A DNA stretch of 64,000 nt from Hyphomicrobiales bacterium (GTDB taxonomy: Bacteria > Pseudomonadota > Alphaproteobacteria > Rhizobiales > Rhizobiaceae). Shown here in pieces: positions 53,849 through 62,034 of this stretch. The translations under genes and the position numbers were made by a program. The notes below the pieces were generated by a model, which did not search any database, had not been told where the DNA came from, and saw only the letters and a program-made list of their open reading frames with translations. The stretch covers positions 57,941 to 121,940 of the forward strand of contig UBXV01000030.1 in assembly GCA_900469625.1 (NCBI GenBank), read 5' to 3'. The first letter of the stretch is position 1, and each line of letters begins with the position of its first letter.

Positions 53849-54961
53849 TTAGTTGCCGGCCATCGCGGCGGTCCACTTGGTGGCAAAGCCCGCAGCATCA
53901 TCGATGAGCGCCTTGTCGAAGCCGACGGCGATCAGATTTTCCATGCCGACCTTGGCGGCAATCGCCTGATAGGTGTAGCGAACTTCGGCTTCTTCGACGT
54001 CCTCGCGGTAAGGCGTCAGTCCGCCCTTGCCGATCTGGGTCTGGCCCTTCTGGCTGAGCAGGTAGTCGATGAAAAGCTTCGCCGAGTTCGGGTTGGCCGC
54101 CTCGTTCGGGATGCCGAGACCGCGAAGCATGACGGGGGTGCCGTCATCGGGGAAGGCAAAGCCGAGGATCTCGCCGCCGGGCTGCTCCAGGCGCGGGAAA
54201 ATGGTGATGCCGGAAACGGCGATGCCGACGAGATATTCGCCGGTGGCGATCTTTTCGTTCATCGGGCCACCGGAGACCTCGCCGCGGATCATCGGGCCGA
54301 TTTCGCGCAGGCCCTTCCAGCCGTCGTCGCCCTTGACCTGCAGCGTCTTCCACCAGGCGGCGAGCCCGAAGGAGTTGCGGGCAGCGTCGTAGGTGGTGAT
54401 CTTGCCGTCGAACGTCGCCTTGTCGGCCGCAGCCGCCTTGACGAGCGAGGCGAAACCGGTCGGGCGCTGGCCCTCCGGCAGCAGGGCTGCGTTATAGGTA
54501 ATGACGAGCGGGTCGGCCGACATCACGTAAATGCCGGGATAGGGATTGGCAAAGCCCGGCAGGCGTTCGGTTTCCGGGCTGGCGTAATCGAGCATACGGC
54601 CTTCGCTGCCATAGCGCGCCCAGCGATCGTTCGCCCCCGATACCAGCACGTCGGCGGTGCGGGCACCGCTGCCGGCCTCGGCTTCCCAGCGGGTGTGCAC
54701 GGTGCCGGAACCCAGGTCGAGCGTCTCGACCTTGATCCACGGGTAGAGTTCGCTGAAGCCCTTGATCACAGGCTGCCAGTTGTTGTCGGCCATGTTGGAG
54801 TAGACGACGAGGCCGCCCTCCTTGCGCGAGGCTTCGACGATCTGGCCATAGTCGCCCGGATAGTAGTCGGGCAGTTTCGGCTCCTGGGCGACAGCACTGG
54901 TCGAAAGCATCGCCGATGCGGCAAGCAGCCAGCCGGCAAGCTCTCTCTTCAAATAGGACAT
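53849..54961 (-). CDS. ABC importer substrate-binding protein (AfuA/FbpA class)
   Basis: The product is 370 residues from ATG 54961 with GGAGGAATTG before it. The signal peptide (ELAGWLLAASAMLSTSAVAQ) is followed by GGLVVYSNMADNNWQPVIKG, TADVLVSGANDRWARYGSEG and NEAANPNSAKLFIDYLLSQK, as in family 1 iron/phosphonate/organic-anion binding proteins. Tyr residues that bind ferric iron in FbpA are not clear, so an organic acid is equally possible. It overlaps the iclR-type stop by one base (TGATG). Confidence 0.9.
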   Translation of the reverse strand: MSYLKRELAGWLLAASAMLSTSAVAQEPKLPDYYPGDYGQIVEASRKEGGLVVYSNMADNNWQPVIKGFSELYPWIKVETLDLGSGTVHTRWEAEAGSGARTADVLVSGANDRWARYGSEGRMLDYASPETERLPGFANPYPGIYVMSADPLVITYNAALLPEGQRPTGFASLVKAAAADKATFDGKITTYDAARNSFGLAAWWKTLQVKGDDGWKGLREIGPMIRGEVSGGPMNEKIATGEYLVGIAVSGITIFPRLEQPGGEILGFAFPDDGTPVMLRGLGIPNEAANPNSAKLFIDYLLSQKGQTQIGKGGLTPYREDVEEAEVRYTYQAIAAKVGMENLIAVGFDKALIDDAAGFATKWTAAMAGN

Positions 54962-55725
54962 CAATTCCTCCCGTGGGTTTTCCCGTTTTTGAACATACGT
55001 CGCGAAAGCTCCTCACTTGCGCGGCGTGCGGCCTCGACCGTCGCATCGGTGACGCGATCGAGATTGTTGGCGATCCGCTCGCGCGGACCGGAAATGTTGA
55101 CGACGGCGACGATGCGGCCATCGGGGTCGCGGATCGGCGCCGCGACGCCGGCAGCCCCTTCGACCCGACCGTAGAGATTGGCGACATAGCCGTCGTTGCG
55201 CCCGGCGCTTACGCGCTCGGCGATGCCCTCCGGATCATCCTCGGCGGGGACTGATTGGCCGAGATAGGCTTCAAGATCCCGGTCCTTAAGGCCGGACAGC
55301 AGCATCAAACCGCTTGCGACATAATGCGCGACACGCAGCGTCGCGATATCGCGGTCATAGCGGATCTCGCGCATGGGCAGGATCTTGTTAAGGTATCGCA
55401 CCTGCCGGTCGTCGGTCAGCACGGCGATGAAACCGGTCTCCTCGATCGCAGCGACCGTTTCGCGAAGGATCGGCTCCGCCACTCTCAGGATCGTACCCCA
55501 GCCGTTATTTGCCTCCGACGGCTCACCGGGAAGCCGGACGAGCAGGTAGCGTCCGTCCGTCTGGCGCGTGACATACCGGGCCTCGACCAGGGTGCGCAGC
55601 AGAAGCAGGGTACTGCTCTTCGGCAGGGCAAGAGCCTGAACGACCTCGGAGAGCGCCACGGCGTCGCTGCGCGATGCCAGCCACTCGATCAGATCCAGAA
55701 TTCTTTCCGCGCCGCGGCCACTCAT
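54961..55725 (-). CDS. IclR-family transcriptional regulator
   Basis: The product is 254 residues. The N-terminal winged helix-turn-helix reads RILDLIEWLASRSDAVALSE, VVQALALPKSSTLLLLRTLV, and the C-terminal effector domain includes VRYLNKILPMREIRYDRDIA and GVAAPIRDPDGRIVAVVNIS. It is the first gene of the transporter/CoA operon and translation is coupled to the binding-protein gene, so it controls its own operon. A perfect palindrome covers its promoter. Confidence 0.92.
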   Translation of the reverse strand: MSGRGAERILDLIEWLASRSDAVALSEVVQALALPKSSTLLLLRTLVEARYVTRQTDGRYLLVRLPGEPSEANNGWGTILRVAEPILRETVAAIEETGFIAVLTDDRQVRYLNKILPMREIRYDRDIATLRVAHYVASGLMLLSGLKDRDLEAYLGQSVPAEDDPEGIAERVSAGRNDGYVANLYGRVEGAAGVAAPIRDPDGRIVAVVNISGPRERIANNLDRVTDATVEAARRASEELSRRMFKNGKTHGRN

Positions 55726-55738
55726 GCATTTTTTCCTT

Positions 55739-55771
55739 GTTCAATATATTGAACATGTGCTATATCGTGAA
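55739..55771 (-). promoter_or_regulatory. promoter and operator of the IclR-controlled operon
   Basis: On the minus strand TTCACG (plus 55766-55771) and TATATT (55743-55748) are separated by 17 bases. The perfect 16-bp palindrome GTTCAATATATTGAAC (55739-55754) overlays the -10 box, so a bound dimer would exclude polymerase. A further GAACAT half-site lies at the -35. Confidence 0.6.
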
Positions 55772-56222
55772 CATACCGAGCGTGACCGCCCCTGTCAAGG
55801 CGCGTCCGCGTCTCACGGCGTCGCCGCAACAGCCAGTCGATCGACAATCCTGACAGGGGATGTGACCCGGGCGCTCGCCTTCCACCCAATCCTGGCCGTG
55901 TCCGTCCCATCAAGGAGACGGGCGGGATGAGGCGTATAGGGTTCACCGACGATCCGGTCGTCGGGACGCGGAAGGACCTTGGACGATGAGAACGCCGGGC
56001 TGATAACGCGGCTTTGAAGGGTATCGCCGGAAAAGCAGTACGCCTGACGTGTCCTGGCAAGGGTTCGCGACATGAGGATCAGCTATGCAGCCAGATCGAA
56101 GGATGTCTGGAACTGTGGCGATGGCCAATGGCAAGGCGGAGCGAAGTTGCCCGCAAAGCTTCTATATCTGTAGCGTCACGAGCGATCGTAGGACATCATC
56201 GCGATCAGTGACGCAACAAACA
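55755..56222. other. intergenic stretch without a recognised gene
   Basis: Apart from the IclR promoter at its left end I see no convincing gene, RNA or repeat. Short open frames here lack ribosome sites and recognisable motifs. Confidence 0.6.
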
Positions 56223-58421
56223 TCACGACATCGACGCCCCCATTGCGGCGGCCGCCGGCGGCGCGTCCCCGTTCTTGCCAGCGCCGAAATAGATCGTCTG
56301 GTGGGGGAACGGCAACTCGATGCCTCTGATGTCGAAGATCCTTTTGACGGCGCCGTTGAGCGCCCTGCCTACCGCCCATTGTTGCCCCGGCATCGTCTTG
56401 ATGCGCACACGCACGATAACCGCGCTATCGGCCAGTTGCTGCACCCCGAACCACTCCATCTCGCCAAGGATGGCGCAACCCAATGCCGGATCGGCACGCA
56501 ATTCGTCAAACGCATCGAAAAGCGCTGCCCGCGCGTCTTCGACATCTTCGTGATAGGCAATGCCGACGTCGCCGACGTGGAAGGAGAAGTCGCGCATGTG
56601 ATTGGTGATCATGTCGACCGACGAGAATGAAATGATGTGATAGGCGCCGTGCACGTCGCGCAGGCTGACGGAGCGGATCGTCAGGCGTTCTACCGTGCCG
56701 GTCGTGCCGCCGACCGCGATGACGTCACCGACATTGATGGCGTTCTCCAGCTGAATGAAGACGCCGTTGATGACATCCTGCACCAGTTTCTGCGCGCCGA
56801 AACCGATGGCCAGACCCAAAACGCCCGCCGACGCCAGGAGCGGCGCTATATCAAGGCCCAGCTGGGACAGCGAAAACATGAGCGACACAACGACGATCGC
56901 AATCGTGACCGCATTCCTGAGAAGCGTAAGAAGCGTCGTTTCGCGCGCGTTTGCGATCGATCCGAAAGCCGGATTCAACCGGTAATCGACCCAGGACGTC
57001 AACGCCAGCCAGCAAGCATAGGCAACGAGCATGATGGCGAGCACCGACGTGATCGCGCCCGAAAATGCAAGACCTATCCGGGATTGCAGGATCGCGAAGA
57101 CGTCGACGAGGCCGACCGCTGCCGCCAACAGCGACAAAACCATGGCCAGCACGACCAGACGAAGCAGCGACAGGAAACGCGGCACCAGACCATTCACGCG
57201 CGCCTCGAGGAGAGGAAGGCGGTCATTCACGTTTTGTGGCAGCGTCACCCCCTTTGCGATGGCGCCTGCCAGCCAGTCCGAAATGACAAGGCCCGCGATG
57301 ATTGCGGCAAGAACCTGGGCACTTGCCGCCAAAACCGAAAACAATCGATCCGATGGCCCGATCAGGACAACGAAGAACAGGAACGCGAAATAGGCGAGGA
57401 CCGGCCAGTGCCAGCGTGCGGCGATGAAACGGAGTTGACGGTGGCGCACGGAATGCCCGGGCATTGCCAGCAGCCAATCGGTCACGGCCTGCCTGTTGAC
57501 CACCGTCGCCAAGACGGCGGTGACCAGGGCGACGAGAGCGACGAGCGCGGAAGCCGCCTGCCCGGAAGCGACCGAGACTGCCTGCGACAGGATCGGCTGG
57601 AGAACAAGCTGGCCGTAGCCGAGAATGCTGATGATCAGGGCAAACAGCCGGCTGGTTCGCTTCGCGGCCGCATTCGACAAACGAAGCAGGCGAAGATCTT
57701 CGGCAGAGGCAGAAAGAACCGTTCTGACTGCGACCTTGGCCAGTTGCACCATGAGGAACGCGTTCAGATAAAGCGTTTGCTGGAAATCCATGCGTCCGAG
57801 TTCGCCGAACACCGTCAACGCTGCCAGATATCCGGCACCCCAGGCGACAACCACCACCGCAATATCGAGCAGCGCCGAGGCCGCGATCAGGAAAGTCTTT
57901 TCGAGCAGGCCCGCCGTTGCCGCACGCCGGCCGAACGAACGATCGATCCGGCGGGCGGCAAGACGCACGATCGCAAAGACCCCATATGTGACGACGATCA
58001 CCAGGGCCAAATCTCGAAAGGCACGTGCCAGCACCTCCCCTTCCTCTCCGCTCAATTGCGAGAGCGTGGCTGGCGCCGCTGCCAGCTGGGAAGCGAAGAC
58101 AAGGAGGGAGGAGACAGAGCGTTCGGCAAATTGCCGCGTCACATCAGCAAGTTTCTTGCCAAGCGTTTCATCGGCGGCACCCGGCCCTACGTCATCGCCC
58201 GGCGGATTCGATGCGCCTTCGACGGCCTTCTGCAGCGCGCCAACGAAAGCCTCCCGCGCCTTGTCATCCTCAAGCACATCGATCAGTTCCTGAAGCGTGG
58301 CGACATTGTCCGGCCGGCCCTCGGCCGCGGCGGCGGCAGATTGCTGGGCTGTCGCCGGCCCCGCCCCGGAGGCGGCGAACAGAGCAATCAGAAGCAAGGG
58401 TCGCAACAAGGATAAGATCAT
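56223..58421 (-). CDS. large MscS-family mechanosensitive channel (YbiO/YbdG-like)
   Basis: The product is 732 residues. A signal peptide (LLRPLLLIALFAASGAGPAT then AQQ) is followed by a periplasmic segment of about 100 residues and some ten membrane spans. The MscS core lies at about 510-640: LASAGVLGLAIGFGAQKLVQ (pore helix), DVINGVFIQLENAINVGDVI, and GTVERLTIRSVSLRDVHGAY in the beta domain. It should open under membrane tension to release solutes in osmotic downshift. It stands alone, with no clear Shine-Dalgarno. Confidence 0.9.
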   Translation of the reverse strand: MILSLLRPLLLIALFAASGAGPATAQQSAAAAAEGRPDNVATLQELIDVLEDDKAREAFVGALQKAVEGASNPPGDDVGPGAADETLGKKLADVTRQFAERSVSSLLVFASQLAAAPATLSQLSGEEGEVLARAFRDLALVIVVTYGVFAIVRLAARRIDRSFGRRAATAGLLEKTFLIAASALLDIAVVVVAWGAGYLAALTVFGELGRMDFQQTLYLNAFLMVQLAKVAVRTVLSASAEDLRLLRLSNAAAKRTSRLFALIISILGYGQLVLQPILSQAVSVASGQAASALVALVALVTAVLATVVNRQAVTDWLLAMPGHSVRHRQLRFIAARWHWPVLAYFAFLFFVVLIGPSDRLFSVLAASAQVLAAIIAGLVISDWLAGAIAKGVTLPQNVNDRLPLLEARVNGLVPRFLSLLRLVVLAMVLSLLAAAVGLVDVFAILQSRIGLAFSGAITSVLAIMLVAYACWLALTSWVDYRLNPAFGSIANARETTLLTLLRNAVTIAIVVVSLMFSLSQLGLDIAPLLASAGVLGLAIGFGAQKLVQDVINGVFIQLENAINVGDVIAVGGTTGTVERLTIRSVSLRDVHGAYHIISFSSVDMITNHMRDFSFHVGDVGIAYHEDVEDARAALFDAFDELRADPALGCAILGEMEWFGVQQLADSAVIVRVRIKTMPGQQWAVGRALNGAVKRIFDIRGIELPFPHQTIYFGAGKNGDAPPAAAAMGASMS

Positions 58422-58598
58422 CAGCTATGCCAGTGTGTTTGCAGGAACGGGAAGGTCGATGAAGCGCTTTGCCGTGGACCGATGAGGGTGGCTCGCCCGA
58501 TGCGAACGACGATTGTCGAATGCACAGCACCGGCTCCGCCGGGCGACCCGGCATTGCCAGAGCGCGACGCCAGCTTGCGCCGCAATCGGACGGTCTGC

Positions 58599-58625
58599 AA
58601 AAAATGCCCGCCACGAGGGCGGGCA
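58599..58625 (-). terminator. orphan rho-independent terminator
   Basis: On the minus strand TGCCCGCC, loop CTCGT, GGCGGGCA is followed by TTTTTTG: a perfect 8-bp GC-rich stem and a run of six T. No minus-strand protein gene lies upstream of it; the nearest minus-strand gene (MscS-like) begins 178 bp further on. It may end a small RNA. Confidence 0.75.
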
Positions 58626-58700
58626 AATAACCTGGGCATTCCTAGAATTTCATCTCTGGAACGACCATGCATGCAGTATTTTATTTCGTGCACAGCCACA
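58599..58700 (-). ncRNA. candidate small RNA ending at the orphan terminator
   Basis: The terminator has no parent gene, and the preceding roughly 75 bases on the minus strand are AT-rich (GAAATAAAATACTG and AGAGATGAAATTCTAGG). The 5' end is not determined by sequence, and I see no strong -35/-10 pair, so this is a hypothesis. Confidence 0.22.
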
Positions 58701-59141
58701 TATTAGACACAAATTTCGCTACGAGCCCACCCCAACCCTCAAGATTTCACGGGATTGTGAACTTTGTTACACCCGAGCGCGGAGCGACTTCTCTCCGGCA
58801 TACCCTCAGGGACCTACCTGAGCGACCATGCCGCGAGCGCCATCCATGATCGCGTTTCCGATGGCGCGTCGAGCGCGACAATTTGATTTGATCCCGACCA
58901 GCAGACGTCATCGGAGCCGGCGGCCATCTTCGCCGCGGCGGAGCGCAGGCAACGCCGATGGCGAGCTCGGAAACGCGGTCCTGCTGGGTACGCACCGGCC
59001 GGCTTTTCATGCTGTCCGCCGCGGCCGTCGCATCCGGATCGCCGCCGTCTTTGATAAACACCCCAAGCTGCAAGTGCCTTAAGCGAAAATTATTGGTTGC
59101 TGCCGCAGGGTCCGCGCGCATTGGCTTTCATGGGGTCTGGA

Positions 59142-59882
59142 ATGTTGAAAACGGGCAAGATCGCTCGATTTGTCGCGGCCTGTCTCACCGCGGCGATTTT
59201 AAGCGGCGAGCCGGCGCGAGCTGGTGAGCAGGGTGCCGTTCTTGAACTGGCAAACAAGCCCGAGTTCACGGAACGCTTCGCTGGAAATGCGCAAGTGAGC
59301 GGCCAGTTCCTGTCCGGCCTGGCCTATCGATCCGACCTCGGCCAGCTCGATCTCAGCCAGGTCCGGCTTTCTTACACGCGTGATGCCAAGGAGCCGCCGA
59401 GTTCTGTCTGCGTTCGGGTCACGTCCGCCGACGGGCGGTACTGGGCATCGAACATGTATCGTTCCGCAGGCGCGTTCAACGCCCCGCCGGCGGTGCCGAT
59501 CCCGACCGCGTACGGCGAGCAGTTGCAGGCCTACACACCCTCTGGGCTGCTGATGCTGGCCACCTTTTCCGAGACCTGCAATGACACGGCTGGAAAGACC
59601 TATGTGCCGGGCCTCTTCGGCGCCGAAAAAGGGGCAGAACTGGTCGCATACGTCAACGTAAGCCAGAGCAAGGTCAGCGCCACGCTGACAGACAGAGACG
59701 GCACCGATCTCGAGAAGGTCACGTGCCGCAAACCGGCTGACGGAGCCAAGGTGACCTTCTCCCATCTCTGCAACATCGCCCTCACCAAAATCACCTACAA
59801 AGGCAGCTACAGGCTGCGCGTCGAAGTCAAAGGCCTGACACGCACATCCACGGGACAAGATTATGCCGTCCACCTGGAGTGA
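59142..59882 (+). CDS. exported protein, unknown family, first gene of protease cassette
   Basis: I do not recognise a family. The product is 246 residues from ATG 59142 (GGGGTCTGGA upstream). The signal peptide (IARFVAACLTAAILSGEPAR ending ARA) would be cut after residue 27. The mature part looks beta-rich with three Cys (SVCVRVTS, SETCNDTAG, EKVTCRKPADG) and a fourth in SHLCNIALTK, enough for two disulfides. Its 3' end overlaps the next gene by 20 bp. It may be a periplasmic partner or substrate of the protease encoded third. Confidence 0.8.
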   Translation: MLKTGKIARFVAACLTAAILSGEPARAGEQGAVLELANKPEFTERFAGNAQVSGQFLSGLAYRSDLGQLDLSQVRLSYTRDAKEPPSSVCVRVTSADGRYWASNMYRSAGAFNAPPAVPIPTAYGEQLQAYTPSGLLMLATFSETCNDTAGKTYVPGLFGAEKGAELVAYVNVSQSKVSATLTDRDGTDLEKVTCRKPADGAKVTFSHLCNIALTKITYKGSYRLRVEVKGLTRTSTGQDYAVHLE

Positions 59883-60879
59883 CCGGTTGAGCACTATTTC
59901 CTGGGGCAGGGTCGCGACGTCCTTTCTCCTGGCCATGGCGCTCTCCGTTGCAGCCCTCGGAATCCTCAGCCTGGTGCATAAGCCGCAAACGTTTGCCGTG
60001 ATCGACGCGCGCAGCGAATACATGGAATTCAGCGTTTTCAACCCTGAGCTTTCATTCATCTACGCAGCCGGATTGAGGATCAGCAGCTGGCCAGATGGCA
60101 GCAGGGACGAAAAATGCGCTTCAGGTACTCTGGTGCCCGACATCATGTCGCGGGTCAGCTATCAGCGCGTCGAAAATCAGGGGTTGGTTATCCTGGTCGA
60201 TGGGAAGGGCGAGCTTCGTCTCGATGGCGGCACTGCGGCGTCCTTCGATGGGGAAGTGGTGTTGTTTGCCGACGCGAGTTGCGGGTCTTTGCTCTCGAAC
60301 CGGTTTCCGGTCTGGGGGCCGGGCAAGATCGGCTCCGCGTTCGCAATGCGCAGCGACGGTCCGGGCCCGATTCTCCTGGAAGGCAGTCTCGCGACCTATG
60401 GCAGAACGATCGATCTATGGCCGTTTGGACGCGGTGGCGCGATCTATTCCGCGACGGACGAGCCGCTCGCCATTCCTTCCGGAGGACATATCGAGACCAA
60501 TACGAAGGCGCTGCAGGCCGAGGACCCGGTTGCGGATGAACTCACCGCGCTTTTTGGCTACGTCACTCTGTCGGACGAGCCCGGGCTTGCCGTACACGTC
60601 ACGACGGAAACACCGAGACTGCAGATCTCCACGCCCGGCGCCCAACCGAACTCCAGCAGGATCGAGGTCGGACTTTTCGCTCAGGTGCTCAACGATCCGA
60701 CCATTCTCGCAGCGCAGATTTTGCTCATTCTTCTGGTTCTTCTCTGGCCCATTACAATCGATCTGGTGGGACTTGCTGTTTCAGGTCGGGATGAAGGCGC
60801 TGCTGCCAGACCCGATGCAACCAGTCCTGTTGCCTCACAAATACCCGATAACGGCACCGCATTGAGAGACTGCGCATGA
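59863..60879 (+). CDS. bitopic envelope protein, unknown family, second gene of protease cassette
   Basis: I do not recognise a family. The product is 338 residues. A first membrane helix lies at about 15-38 (VATSFLLAMALSVAALGILS) and a second near 283-308 (AAQILLILLVLLWPITIDLV), with some 240 residues between them that should be periplasmic and beta-rich (GLVILVDGKGELRLDGGTAA, SFDGEVVLFADASCGSLLSN). Two Cys flank this domain. The short C-terminal tail is cytoplasmic if both helices span. It overlaps the gene before by 20 bp and the protease gene by ATGA, so the three are made together. Confidence 0.8.
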   Translation: MPSTWSDRLSTISWGRVATSFLLAMALSVAALGILSLVHKPQTFAVIDARSEYMEFSVFNPELSFIYAAGLRISSWPDGSRDEKCASGTLVPDIMSRVSYQRVENQGLVILVDGKGELRLDGGTAASFDGEVVLFADASCGSLLSNRFPVWGPGKIGSAFAMRSDGPGPILLEGSLATYGRTIDLWPFGRGGAIYSATDEPLAIPSGGHIETNTKALQAEDPVADELTALFGYVTLSDEPGLAVHVTTETPRLQISTPGAQPNSSRIEVGLFAQVLNDPTILAAQILLILLVLLWPITIDLVGLAVSGRDEGAAARPDATSPVASQIPDNGTALRDCA

Positions 60880-61934
60880 GATCGCCTGTAATAGCCGCCC
60901 TATTGGCCCTCGCTGGTATCCTCCACGTGGGACCGGCAGGCGTTGCGAATGCCGAAACGGTTCTTCTGGCACGGGGCGACGATACATTCGGACAGGGCTG
61001 GCTGTTTCTGGACGCTGCAGGCCAATGCCGGGTCGTGACGCCCCGCCACGTCCTGGAAACAGCCGACGGCGCCTTGTCGCCACCCGACCTTATCGACCGC
61101 TATGGTCGAATTCATCCGACGCACTCGCCGGTCGCGGCGACGGACCCGGATCTTGACCTGGCTTTCATCACTGTCGGGGGGCAACTCGCGAAGGGAGGAT
61201 GCAGTCGCGACAGGGTCAGAGCAACGCCTCTCCAGCCGATCATCGATAGCCTGAAGCAGGCGCAGCTCGACGTTTCGACCCAGACGGAACGGCAGTCGAT
61301 CGCGGTCGCGGTCCGCGCGGTTTCCAGAGACGACAAGGGCGGTGGCATCATCGCCGTTTCGAGCGTCGACCCCAACGTCAGTTTCCAGAAGGGCATGAGC
61401 GGCGGCACCATAACCCACAACGGTCGTCCGATCGCCATGCTGTTCGAGGTCGATAGCGACGAAGGCATCGGCGTTGCGATGCGTTACGACCTTATCGCGG
61501 ACGAACTGCAGAAGCTTGTCGCGAAACCGCAAGACAAGCCATCGACGGATCTCACCTCCGTCAACGATCTTGTTCTGGTTCGCGGCCGGATCACAGAGCG
61601 CGGCAGCGGGCTCAGCGGCTTTCTTGCCGGTACGTCCTCGTTGAAGGTGGCGCCTGCTCCGGACAGAGTTGTGCTGACGTTTGCGAATGAGAGCCAGGCG
61701 ACCGTTGAAGCCATTCATGTCCGCGGCAAGGGTCTGACGGGAAAAGGCTTCCTCATCGTCGAAACGGAGAAGGATCAAAGCGGCTTCTTGCCAGGAGCCC
61801 GTTGCGCTCTGGTCGAAAACACGACGTGCAACATGGCCCCCCGGCGCGCGACGCGCCTGCGCGTCACCATGACGGGGTCGTCGACGGACGCCTATGAGAT
61901 CGAGGGACTGGACCTCGTGGAGACTGGGCGATAA
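60876..61934 (+). CDS. exported trypsin-like serine protease with C-terminal extra domain
   Basis: The product is 352 residues with a signal peptide (AALLALAGILHVGPAGVANA, cut before ETVLL). The chymotrypsin triad is readable: His58 in VVTPRHVL, Asp94 in DLDLAFITV and Ser175 in QKGMSGGTIT. Cys51 and Cys109 could pair. After about residue 215 a separate domain follows (LVLVRGRITERGSGLSGFLA, ATVEAIHVRGKGLTGKGFLI) with Cys in ARCALVENTTCN. No PDZ is seen, unlike DegP. The fused operon with two unrecognised envelope proteins suggests a dedicated proteolytic system, but its substrate is unknown. Confidence 0.82.
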   Translation: MRSPVIAALLALAGILHVGPAGVANAETVLLARGDDTFGQGWLFLDAAGQCRVVTPRHVLETADGALSPPDLIDRYGRIHPTHSPVAATDPDLDLAFITVGGQLAKGGCSRDRVRATPLQPIIDSLKQAQLDVSTQTERQSIAVAVRAVSRDDKGGGIIAVSSVDPNVSFQKGMSGGTITHNGRPIAMLFEVDSDEGIGVAMRYDLIADELQKLVAKPQDKPSTDLTSVNDLVLVRGRITERGSGLSGFLAGTSSLKVAPAPDRVVLTFANESQATVEAIHVRGKGLTGKGFLIVETEKDQSGFLPGARCALVENTTCNMAPRRATRLRVTMTGSSTDAYEIEGLDLVETGR

Positions 61935-61972
61935 AGCGCGCCGTGGCCTTTCAGATTTGCCCGGTGCGCTTT
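61933..61972. terminator. terminator after the protease cassette
   Basis: AAAGCGCGCC and GGTGCGCTTT (9 pairs plus one G-T) flank a 20-base loop and overlap the stop codon. AAATT follows on the plus strand; the A-rich 5' side would act for the opposite strand. Confidence 0.5.
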
Positions 61973-62003
61973 AAATTATCGGTGTACCGCATGTCGCAAT
62001 CGC

Positions 62004-62029
62004 AAAGCCGCTGCGCACTATTGCGCGGC
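62004..62029 (-). terminator. terminator of the 62035-62751 gene
   Basis: On the minus strand GCCGCGCA, loop ATAG, then TGCGCAGCGGC (bulged) is followed by TTTGCG, just past the stop codon. Confidence 0.4.
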
Positions 62030-62034
62030 ATGCT

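Larger units (their letters stand above)
58422..59141. other. 720-bp intergenic region without a recognised protein gene
   Basis: No open frame here has a ribosome site and family resemblance. The region contains the strong minus-strand terminator at 58599-58625, and AT-rich DNA around 58640-58760 that could hold a promoter. The right end holds the promoter and leader of the three-gene plus-strand cassette. Confidence 0.6.

Noticed and set aside
56637..58415. 592-residue plus-strand frame, rich in Arg, Gln and Asp
   Set aside because: It is antisense to the MscS-like gene; the composition is that of a reverse-strand shadow of a membrane protein.
58747..59121. 124-residue minus-strand frame upstream of the orphan terminator
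   Set aside because: No ribosome site, Arg-rich shadow-like composition and no motif; it does not explain the terminator convincingly.
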